Shown here piece by piece: positions 16,825 to 24,063 of a stretch of 64,000 nucleotides of DNA; the first letter of the stretch is position 1, and every line of letters begins with the position of its first letter. Position numbers and translations under genes: made by a program. Under the pieces are notes generated by a model, which did not search any database, had not been told where the DNA came from, and saw only the letters and a list, made by a program, of their open reading frames with translations. This DNA comes from Rubrimonas cliftonensis (GTDB taxonomy: Bacteria > Pseudomonadota > Alphaproteobacteria > Rhodobacterales > Rhodobacteraceae), in NCBI RefSeq assembly GCF_900107585.1, contig NZ_FNQM01000015.1, positions 1 to 64,000 of the forward strand, written 5' to 3'.

Positions 16825-17411
16825 GGCAGGTCTCCCGGCATGAACGGCACAAGACGGCCGCGGGCGACGGGAGCGGCCGCGGCCTGATGGGGCTGGACCG
16901 GCGCGCCGGGATCGAAGGCCGGCGCCGCCGCCATCGCCGCTGCGTCCTCTTCGGCGCTGGCGGCGGCTTCGGCCTGCAGGGCGGCCAGCAGCGCCGCGAT
17001 GCGCTCCTGGCGCGAGGCGAGCGTCTGCGCCGTCGCGGGCGCGGGCTCGCCCGGCGTCGGCGAGGTTCGCGCGGGGACGACGGGGGCGCGCGCCGCCTCC
17101 AGCGGCGCCTCGGAGGGCGCAGCGACGCGCAGAAGCGTCGGCGTGCGCGGCGCGACGTCGAGCAGAAGGGCGAGATCGCGCGACAGATGCAGGCGGCCGG
17201 GATCGGGGCGGACGACGAGGCCCGGCGGCAGATCGTCGACACGGGTCAGCGCGACGCCGGCCGGCACGACGGCGCCCTCGGCGCGGAACCAGACGCCGGG
17301 GTTGTCGGCGCCGTCCCACCACGCCACGACGTAGCGGGCGCTCCCGGCGGCGGCGGCGAGGGGCGTGAGCGCCGCAAACAGCGCGGCGAAGACTGCGGTT
17401 CTCGGCGTCAT
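16821..17411 (-). CDS. Secreted hypothetical protein of the tra operon
   Basis: A 196-residue protein with a signal peptide (TAVFAALFAALTPLAAAAG) and a short folded part (ARYVVAWWDGADNPGVWFRAEG, then PGRLHLSRDLALLLDVAP). A long Ala/Pro-rich low-complexity tail follows. No family was recognised. ATGA overlaps link it to traN upstream and to the M15 peptidase gene downstream, so it is made together with them. A periplasmic spacer or peptidase partner is a guess. Confidence 0.65.
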   Translation of the reverse strand: MTPRTAVFAALFAALTPLAAAAGSARYVVAWWDGADNPGVWFRAEGAVVPAGVALTRVDDLPPGLVVRPDPGRLHLSRDLALLLDVAPRTPTLLRVAAPSEAPLEAARAPVVPARTSPTPGEPAPATAQTLASRQERIAALLAALQAEAAASAEEDAAAMAAAPAFDPGAPVQPHQAAAAPVARGRLVPFMPGDLP

Positions 17412-20149
17412 TCGAGCTCTCCCCTGATCTGTCTCTGGGCTGCATCCTCGATGTCGCCGACTGCGACGCCGCCGGTGCGCGACAGCGTTCGGTCGACGAC
17501 GTCGAGACGGGGCATGTCGGCAGGCGCGGCGTCGGCGAGGGAGCGCCCTGCGCCGGTCATGGCGGCGATCGTCGCGTCGGCGCCGTCGGGCATGACGCCG
17601 GTGTCGAGCAGGATGTCCATCCACTCGCCGAGATCGAGCGTGGCGAAGTCGATCGCCTGCAGGTCGGCGACGCTCATGCCGCCGCATTGCGGGTTGCGGG
17701 CCGTGCCCCAGCCGGCGCCGGTCTGGAGACGGATCTGCTCCTGCATGATGCGCGAGAGCGGCGAGGCGAAGCAGCAGTAGCTGCGCCGGCGCTCAAGGCA
17801 GACGCCGAAGAAGCTGCTGGCGCAGTACTGGCCGTTGTAGCGGCAGGACTTGAGCTCGCGCTTGACGGCGGTCTCGAGCTCCTGATCCGAGCACGCCCAG
17901 ACGATCGTGGCGATGAGCACCGCGACCTGATAGATCGCATAGGCGATCATGACGACGCTGAGCACGGAGGCCGCCGTCGCCAGCGCCGGAGCCAAAGCGA
18001 CGTTGCCGGCGACGACGCCGCCCGTTGACGCAGGGACCACGCTGCCTGCGGTGCTGGTCGCAGACACGAAAAGCGCATTCGCGGCGGCGTCGCCGAAGGT
18101 GGTGGCGATCCACTGCGCGGTCTGGTTCATGAGCTGCTGCTTGAGCGTGCCGATGACGCCGTCGCGGACCAGATCGTCGATGAAGGCGAGTTCGCTGCCA
18201 GTGACCGAGTTCCAAGCCGACCCGAACCCCTCCAGCACCACGTCGTAGGCTGCGTCGAAGGGGCCCGTGACCACCTCCCACGCACCCGAGAGCGCGGTGT
18301 TGGGATCGAGCGCGCTCACGGCGCCTTCAAGCTCGCCCATGGCGAAGGCGAGCTGCAGGTACTGCGCCAGCGAGATGCCGCCGGGGCTTTCGCAGCAGTC
18401 GACGACCCCGAAGGCGGCGACCTTGCAGGTGCGCCGCTCGCCCTCGAAGACGGTGCATTCCAGCGGATCGACGGAAGCGTCGCTCTCGTCGCCGCAGGCG
18501 GTGTCCATGGAGGTGAACTGCAGCGCGGCGAGTTCGGCGGCGACTTCGTGAAAGCTCGTGTTCGTCTCATAGACAGGCGTAACGAGATCGCCTTCAAGAC
18601 CGCGCACGACCGGCGGACAGCTGAGCGCTCCGGTAGCGGCCGCCGTGCGCACGGTGCGCGCGGTCTCGCAGTCGTAGACGTCCTCGTGCATACCGCCGGC
18701 GCCGCCGACCGGCCAGGTGGTGCGGTATGTGCAGGCCGGGTCGGCGACCAGAGGCGCGCAGGTCTCAGTGGGCGAGACGACGGGCGTGCAGGTCGCAAGA
18801 TCGGCCTGGACGCGCATGGCGAGCCGCGAGACGACGGTCTCGCCGGGATCGAAGGGCGGCGGTCTGATCAGGTCGAAGGCGAGATCGCCGGGACAGATCT
18901 CGCCGCCGCCGAGGTTGAGGCACCGCGCCGAGGTCAGGGCGCCGCCGGCCACCGTCGTCAGCGCCGGCGAGCACCCTGACGCTTGCAGCGCAAGCACGCC
19001 GTCGACGGTGCTCGTCAACCGCCAGGCGTCGGCCTCGATGATCGTGATCGCAAGATCGAGATCGACGGCGCCAGACGGGCACACCGTCTCGGTCACCCAT
19101 TCGCCGTCGTCGCCGCCGACGAACCGCGTCTGGGTCCAGCACGCGGCGCCGGTCAGGGTCGCGGAATAGGTCAGGCCGTTGGCGCAGTCGGGCCGGTCGC
19201 CCGGCCCCAGCGTGCGCGTGACGCCCGTCGCCTCGAAATACTCGCGCGCGACCGTGGCGACGCGATCGGCGTCAGGCCCGCAGAACGCGTCGAAATCCCA
19301 TGCCGGCGCCGGCGCCACGCTCACGCGCGGCGTGACCGTGGTGACGTCTTCGCAGACCTCGCTGCCCACGCCGGTCTCGGATCCGCTCTCGCGATACTCG
19401 CAGACTTCCTCTGTGACGGAGGTCGACCAGAAAATCCGACGCTCGCCGGCGAGGAAATCGACCTCGACGCGGTCGACGCGCTGCGGCGTCGCGAAACTCA
19501 GCGCCTGCATGTCGACGCTCATGTCGAGATCGTGGAGCATCTCCACGACGCCGCTGGGCGCGGACACGCGCAGGCAGGTGCGCTCGGTGGTGACGCGGTT
19601 GACGATGTCGCGCGGCTTGAAGCTGTCGACGGGCGCGCACGCGGTGAACTCCGTCGCCAGCGCATCGAGCGATCCCACCAGCGCCTTCGTCTGATCGAGC
19701 ACGGGGTCGTCGCGCAGATCGACGCCGGCGCGGTCGCGGCTGCCTGCGGCGGTGCGCCACGCGGCGCCCGGCGGCGTCGTCGCGCCCTCCAGCGCGCCGG
19801 CGGCCGCGACGCCGGCGGTGCGGGCGGCCTCGTCGTCGCCGTAGAAGGCGCGCGGATCGACCACGGTCGGACCGCCTGAGGCGGGAAACAGGTCGGCGAG
19901 ATCGACCACCCGCGGGCTCGCCGCGTCGGGATAGAGCGAGACGGCCGTCCCGTCGGTGTTGAGCCGGGCGAGCGTGGCGGGATCGACGATCAGGGTGTTG
20001 GCGAAACCCTGGCCCTCGGCGGCGCGGTCCTGCATCGGATCGGCGAAGGCGGGCGCGGTCAGAACGGCGAGATGCGCCGCGGCGGCGACCACAGTGACGC
20101 CGCAGCGCGCTGCGCGCGCAAGAGCGGGTATGGCGGCGGCGCGCGTCAT
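17408..20149 (-). CDS. traN: TraN, outer-membrane mating-pair stabilisation protein
   Basis: A 913-residue, Cys-rich secreted protein with an N-terminal signal (VTVVAAAAHLAVLTAPAFA). The family-type pattern of many Cys is visible in CCESPGGISLAQYLQLAF, CRYNGQYCASSFFGVCLERRRSYCCF and CGGMSVADLQAIDFATLDLGEW, which are hallmarks of TraN near its C-terminus. TraN binds recipient surface structures and stabilises mating pairs. The start ATG 20149 overlaps the traU stop (ATGA) and directly precedes the signal peptide. Confidence 0.93.
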   Translation of the reverse strand: MTRAAAIPALARAARCGVTVVAAAAHLAVLTAPAFADPMQDRAAEGQGFANTLIVDPATLARLNTDGTAVSLYPDAASPRVVDLADLFPASGGPTVVDPRAFYGDDEAARTAGVAAAGALEGATTPPGAAWRTAAGSRDRAGVDLRDDPVLDQTKALVGSLDALATEFTACAPVDSFKPRDIVNRVTTERTCLRVSAPSGVVEMLHDLDMSVDMQALSFATPQRVDRVEVDFLAGERRIFWSTSVTEEVCEYRESGSETGVGSEVCEDVTTVTPRVSVAPAPAWDFDAFCGPDADRVATVAREYFEATGVTRTLGPGDRPDCANGLTYSATLTGAACWTQTRFVGGDDGEWVTETVCPSGAVDLDLAITIIEADAWRLTSTVDGVLALQASGCSPALTTVAGGALTSARCLNLGGGEICPGDLAFDLIRPPPFDPGETVVSRLAMRVQADLATCTPVVSPTETCAPLVADPACTYRTTWPVGGAGGMHEDVYDCETARTVRTAAATGALSCPPVVRGLEGDLVTPVYETNTSFHEVAAELAALQFTSMDTACGDESDASVDPLECTVFEGERRTCKVAAFGVVDCCESPGGISLAQYLQLAFAMGELEGAVSALDPNTALSGAWEVVTGPFDAAYDVVLEGFGSAWNSVTGSELAFIDDLVRDGVIGTLKQQLMNQTAQWIATTFGDAAANALFVSATSTAGSVVPASTGGVVAGNVALAPALATAASVLSVVMIAYAIYQVAVLIATIVWACSDQELETAVKRELKSCRYNGQYCASSFFGVCLERRRSYCCFASPLSRIMQEQIRLQTGAGWGTARNPQCGGMSVADLQAIDFATLDLGEWMDILLDTGVMPDGADATIAAMTGAGRSLADAAPADMPRLDVVDRTLSRTGGVAVGDIEDAAQRQIRGELE

Positions 20150-21156
20150 CGGCTCGCCGTGCAGCAGTCGTTCCAGCGCCAGACGACATAGACGGTGTCG
20201 TCCTGGCCGGGAACATTGCGCCACTCGCCCCACTGGAGCGAGCTTTCTCCGATGGCGTGCTTGCCGTTCGCCTCGGGCAGCGGATGCCACATCGACATCT
20301 GGTACTGGCTCTTGGGGATGAACGGATCGAGCTTGGCCGCGCACATCGTGTCGGAGCCCATGGTGCGCCAGGAGAGGCCCCGGCGGTGGGCGACGGCGAG
20401 CGCGCGCGTCGCCATGATCGAGGTGGCGACCGGGCGGCTCGCCGGCGACAGCACGACGCCGTCGAGCGCGTAGAGCGACCCCCAGGAGCCGGCGCACCAG
20501 AAGAGCGCGTCGATGGGCTCGCCGGCGTTGGCCGCGATCGCGTCGCCGACGCAGAGCAGCGCGACCTCCGGCTGGGCCACGAGCGCCACCTCGGGCGTGG
20601 TCCAGTAGGCGAGCTCCGAGCGCGTCCAGGTGGGATCGAGCTCGGAGATGTACATGAGGTCGAGGTCGAGATAGCCGTCCTGGACGCAGCGGTCGACGGT
20701 GAGCAGCTGCAGCATCACCATCACCGGGAACGACCACATGTGGTAATGCTGGAAGGCGGCGTCGCCGACGGTGTTGAGCGGCGTGCCGAGCGTGCCGTAG
20801 TTGGTGATCCCGGCGTTCGGCAGCTTGAGGCCGCCGAGCGCGGGCGAGCAGCCCGGCGCGTTGACGAGCTCGATGACGCGGGCGGGCTCCCAGTAGGAGA
20901 TGGCGACGCCGACATGGGGCACGCCGAGCGTGTCCTGGCAGAGGCAGATCGGCTGGTCGTTGGCGCGCGAGGGCGTCTCGCCGGCCGATCCGCCGACGCC
21001 GGCGATGCGGATGGGAAACACGCAGTCCCAGCAGAAATCGGTGAAGAGCGCCGGGCCGAAGACCGGCGCGCTGTCGCAGTCGACCGTCTCAGCCTGCGCC
21101 GCGCCGCCGGCGAGCACCGCCGCGAGACCGGCGGCGACGAGCGCACGGGCGATCAT
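20146..21156 (-). CDS. traU: TraU, F-type pilus assembly/DNA transfer protein
   Basis: A 336-residue secreted protein. After the signal peptide (RALVAAGLAAVLAGGAAQA) come the conserved Cys-containing segments FTDFCWDCVFPIRIAGV and PICLCQD, then GVAISYWEPARVIELVNAPGC and the C-terminal PLPEANGKHAIGES and WRWNDCC. TraU is a periplasmic component needed for DNA transfer and partly for pilus assembly in F/SXT systems. GGAGG sits 7 bases before the ATG. Confidence 0.94.
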   Translation of the reverse strand: MIARALVAAGLAAVLAGGAAQAETVDCDSAPVFGPALFTDFCWDCVFPIRIAGVGGSAGETPSRANDQPICLCQDTLGVPHVGVAISYWEPARVIELVNAPGCSPALGGLKLPNAGITNYGTLGTPLNTVGDAAFQHYHMWSFPVMVMLQLLTVDRCVQDGYLDLDLMYISELDPTWTRSELAYWTTPEVALVAQPEVALLCVGDAIAANAGEPIDALFWCAGSWGSLYALDGVVLSPASRPVATSIMATRALAVAHRRGLSWRTMGSDTMCAAKLDPFIPKSQYQMSMWHPLPEANGKHAIGESSLQWGEWRNVPGQDDTVYVVWRWNDCCTASR

Positions 21157-21425
21157 GGCCGATCCTCCAGGGGCGCGGCGGACGGAGCCGCGGGGTCGGC
21201 GGCGGCGCCGTCGCGGTCGCGGTCGCGGCCGAGACGGCCGAGGGTGGCGGCGACGGCCGAGGACATGCCGTCGTCGCGATCGCTCCGGCCGACGAAGACC
21301 CAGACATGCAGCGGCGAAGCCCTGCGGCCGCGCGCCCATGCGAGCGCCGTCGCGGCGGCTCCGACCGCCAGCGCGACGGCGACCGCGACCGCGGCGTAGC
21401 CGGCGATCTCAAGAAGACGCGTCAT
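21153..21425 (-). CDS. Small single-span membrane protein (tra operon)
   Basis: A 90-residue protein with one N-terminal membrane span (IAGYAAVAVAVALAVGAAATALAWA) and a charged C-terminal tail rich in Arg/Asp. Its stop overlaps the traU start by ATGA and its start overlaps the previous small membrane gene. No family recognised. Its place between trbC/traW and traU suggests a minor channel or assembly component specific to this lineage. Confidence 0.55.
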   Translation of the reverse strand: MTRLLEIAGYAAVAVAVALAVGAAATALAWARGRRASPLHVWVFVGRSDRDDGMSSAVAATLGRLGRDRDRDGAAADPAAPSAAPLEDRP

Positions 21426-21666
21426 GAGCACATCCCGGTATGGCGAAGGGAGGAAACCTGACGGCGAGCGGCGCGTGGGAGCAGGCGTCGTAAGGCTCGA
21501 AGAAGGCGCCCAGAAGGGGCGCCAGGATGGGCGCCATCGCAGCGAGAAGACCGAGAGCCGTGACCGACAACAGGGTGAGCAAGACAAGAAACAGGCTCGC
21601 GCGCGCCACCAGCAGGATGGCGGGGTCGAAACAGCGGCCGAGGGCCGTGAGACGAGCGCGCCACAT
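21409..21666 (-). CDS. Small two-span membrane protein (tra operon)
   Basis: An 85-residue protein with a long hydrophobic region (LFLVLLTLLSVTALGLLAAM and APILAPLLGAFF) that could form one or two spans, followed by a Cys-containing tail (PYDACSHAPL, PGCAHD). It starts at the trbC/traW stop (TGATG overlap) and overlaps the next gene by 17 bp. I prefer this frame over the shifted alternative starting at 21664 because only this one gives a membrane protein. Function unknown. Confidence 0.55.
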   Translation of the reverse strand: MWRARLTALGRCFDPAILLVARASLFLVLLTLLSVTALGLLAAMAPILAPLLGAFFEPYDACSHAPLAVRFPPFAIPGCAHDASS

Positions 21667-22922
21667 CAGCCCCGAGCCTCGCCCAGGGGCCGCGGGATCT
21701 CGCGGACCTCGAACCAGCCCGAGCCGCGCGGCCCGCCGGTGACGACGGAGACGGTGCGCTCGAGGGCGAAGCGCGACCGGATGTCGGGCTTCAGCAGATA
21801 GACTGGCTCATTGAGACGCGCCGCCAGCCGCTCGAAGGTCTTCCAGCCCTCCAGCGGATCAATCTGGCTGGCGATCAGCACGGGCCGCGCGATGTCGGGC
21901 AGGAGATCGGCCACGATGTCGACCTCGCGCGCGTCGCGGGGGTCGAACACCACCAGCGTCAGCGTCAGCGGCATCAGTTCGGTGGGATCGAGCAGATCGC
22001 CGGCCCGCGCGACGACGCGGCCGTCGGGCAGCACGAAGTCGTTCGCCAGCCGCACGCGCGCGTCGATGCGGCGGGTGCGCGCCTCGCGGGCGGGCGCGAG
22101 CCGCTCCATCCTGGCGCGCTCGAAATACGTGTCGGCCGCAGTCTGCATGCGGCCGGTCCAGTCGACGGCGAGCGCGCGCTCGCGCATCGCCGTCGCCATG
22201 TCGATCTCGGAAACCTCGACGAGGCTCCCAAGCACCTCGCCGCCGTCGCGGCCGTCCATGGCGTCGGGGTCAGCGACGCCCCAGACCAGTTTCCCGGTGG
22301 CGCGGTCGAGGATCGCGGGGACGCGGTCGACGCCGTGATCGCGAAACGGCCGGGGATCGATCGTCGCCGGAGCCGCAGTGCGACCGCGCAGACGGCGCTC
22401 GGCGAAAGCGTCGATGCTCTCGCCAGGGCGCAGGCCGCGAAACGCCACCTCCATGTCGCCGCGCGCGGCGGCGAGCGCGTCGATGGCGGCCAGCGCGCCC
22501 GATCCCAGCGCTTCGCTGGCGAAGACGAGATAGCGCAGCGGCGTTTTTCGGTCGGGCGCGGCGGGATCGGCCGCGGCGACCGCCGCCGGCGCACCGACCG
22601 CGTCGGCGGGACGTTCCGGCATCCCGGCGTCGGCCTCGATGAGCCGCCGCAGCCGGGCCAGCGCGTCGGCGCCGGGACGCTGCGCTTGCGGCAGCAGCGC
22701 CTCCAGCGCCAGGCCGTCGAAGGCGCCGCCTCCGGCCTGACTGCGCGCGGCGACGTCGGCGGCGACGGCGGCGGGATCGAGGCCGCGACGGCCGTTCGGC
22801 TCGTCGGCCCAGAGCGCGGTCGCGATCAGCGCGGCGGCGGCGGCGTAGAAGACCGGGCTCTGGCTGACGGCGGCGACGCCGCAGATCAGCGCGTCGCGCA
22901 GCGCGCGGCCCCGCGAGATCAC
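21666..22922 (-). CDS. TrbC-TraW fusion, F-type pilus assembly
   Basis: A 418-residue protein joining two F-plasmid families. Residues about 120-215 match TrbC (RYLVFASEALGSGALAAIDA, MEVAFRGLRPGESIDAF, VDRVPAILDRATGKLVWGV). Residues about 290-405 match TraW (DFVLPDGRVVARAGDLLDP, LTLTLVVFDPRDAREV, YLLKPDIRSRFALERTVSVV). A membrane anchor lies near the N-terminus. In the F plasmid these are separate genes whose products act with TraF/TraH/TraU in pilus extension; fused forms are known in SXT-like systems. ATGA overlap with the peptidase gene upstream. Confidence 0.87.
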   Translation of the reverse strand: MISRGRALRDALICGVAAVSQSPVFYAAAAALIATALWADEPNGRRGLDPAAVAADVAARSQAGGGAFDGLALEALLPQAQRPGADALARLRRLIEADAGMPERPADAVGAPAAVAAADPAAPDRKTPLRYLVFASEALGSGALAAIDALAAARGDMEVAFRGLRPGESIDAFAERRLRGRTAAPATIDPRPFRDHGVDRVPAILDRATGKLVWGVADPDAMDGRDGGEVLGSLVEVSEIDMATAMRERALAVDWTGRMQTAADTYFERARMERLAPAREARTRRIDARVRLANDFVLPDGRVVARAGDLLDPTELMPLTLTLVVFDPRDAREVDIVADLLPDIARPVLIASQIDPLEGWKTFERLAARLNEPVYLLKPDIRSRFALERTVSVVTGGPRGSGWFEVREIPRPLGEARG

Positions 22923-23488
22923 AGCAGCCTCCGCGCGCGGCCGAGGATCGAGGCGAAAGGCGTCAGGCCGTAGTAGCGGCCGTCGTAGCTGTCCTCGGTC
23001 TCGCCCATGGGAAACAGGAAGCCTTCGGGCACGGTGAACGATCGAACGAAGAACCCGACGTCGGCCTGCAGGAACGCGGCGAGGGCGAGGCCTTCGCCGA
23101 CGACGACGCCGTTGACGCGGGTGTCGCGGACCGTGACCTCGACGCGGTCGCCGGGCAGGCCGGCGGCGCGCTTGATGAACTTCAGCCGCTCCGGTTCGGG
23201 AAAGAGCGCCGCCGCATGCGCCGGCGGGCGGAAGGCGACGATGTCGCCGCGCTGAAGCTCCGGGCCCGCCGCGCGCTTGTCGAGCAGGAACAGCACCCCC
23301 TCGGCGAGCGAACGGTTGGACTGCGGGTCGAAGGCGAGCTGCCAGTTGGCCGCGACGGCGTCGACGGCCATCGAGCCGTAGCCACCCAGCCCGATGAGCA
23401 GCGCCACGACATGACGCCGTCGGCGAACGCCCGCCCGCGCATAGCGGCCGAACAGGCGCAATCGCCGCATCATCGAGGCCGCGTTCAC
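22919..23488 (-). CDS. S26 signal-peptidase-like protein (TrhF/RP4 TraF type)
   Basis: A 189-residue membrane peptidase. An N-terminal span (HVVALLIGLGGYGSMAVDAV) precedes the Ser-box region QSNRSLAEGVLFLL, the Lys-box RLKFIKRAAGLPGDRV, and a late box FPMGETEDSYDGRYYGL, the order of S26 signal peptidases of the TraF/TrhF kind that process pilin. The GTG start at 23488 overlaps the trbI stop (GTGA) and has GGGAG 7 bases upstream; ATG 23473 is an alternative. Confidence 0.85.
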   Translation of the reverse strand: MNAASMMRRLRLFGRYARAGVRRRRHVVALLIGLGGYGSMAVDAVAANWQLAFDPQSNRSLAEGVLFLLDKRAAGPELQRGDIVAFRPPAHAAALFPEPERLKFIKRAAGLPGDRVEVTVRDTRVNGVVVGEGLALAAFLQADVGFFVRSFTVPEGFLFPMGETEDSYDGRYYGLTPFASILGRARRLL

Positions 23489-24036
23489 CGGACCGCTCCC
23501 GGCGCGGTGAAGGCGCGCAGCATGGCGGCGGCCTCGGCGTCCGTCATCGCGCCGCGCGGCGAAGGCGCGTCCTGCGCCGGCGTCGGCGCTGGCGACGCAC
23601 TCTGAGAAACGAGGCCCGGCGCGACTGGCGCGCGCGGGGCGAGATAGACCGGGGCGGCGGTCAGCAGGAGACGGTCCGGCGCCGTCTCCACCGCGGCGCG
23701 GTTGATGACGAGGAAACCCTGTTCCTTGAGCGCCGCGGCGCGGCCCTTCACGGCGGCGAAGGCGGGCTGGATGTCGGCGGGCGCGGCGCCGGCGGCGAGC
23801 GCCTCCTGGATCGAGGCGTAGTCGATGACGGCGACCGGAGGGCGCGACTGGAGCGCCGCCTCCAGATCGGCGATGCGGTCGACGACGCCGAGTTTGAGAT
23901 ACGCGGCGCCGGCGACGCCGAGCACGGCGACGGCGGCGACGACGACCCAGTCGATGCGCGCGGACGCGGGAGGCGGTCCGGCGGGCGCCGCGTCGGCGCC
24001 AGGCAGGCGGGCGATGGTGGATCTGAGCGCGGTCAT
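23485..24036 (-). CDS. trbI: TrbI, F-type conjugation protein
   Basis: A 183-residue protein with one membrane span (WVVVAAVAVLGVAGAAYLKL) and a periplasmic domain containing the TrbI-type core VAVIDYASIQEAL, AAALKEQGFLVINRAAV and ETAPDRLLL. A Pro/Ala-rich tail follows. F TrbI is an inner-membrane protein that affects pilus retraction. The gene lies 27 bp after traC and overlaps the peptidase gene. Confidence 0.82.
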   Translation of the reverse strand: MTALRSTIARLPGADAAPAGPPPASARIDWVVVAAVAVLGVAGAAYLKLGVVDRIADLEAALQSRPPVAVIDYASIQEALAAGAAPADIQPAFAAVKGRAAALKEQGFLVINRAAVETAPDRLLLTAAPVYLAPRAPVAPGLVSQSASPAPTPAQDAPSPRGAMTDAEAAAMLRAFTAPGAVR

Positions 24037-24063
24037 GGAGCCTGGTCCTTCTTGCGAATGCGG

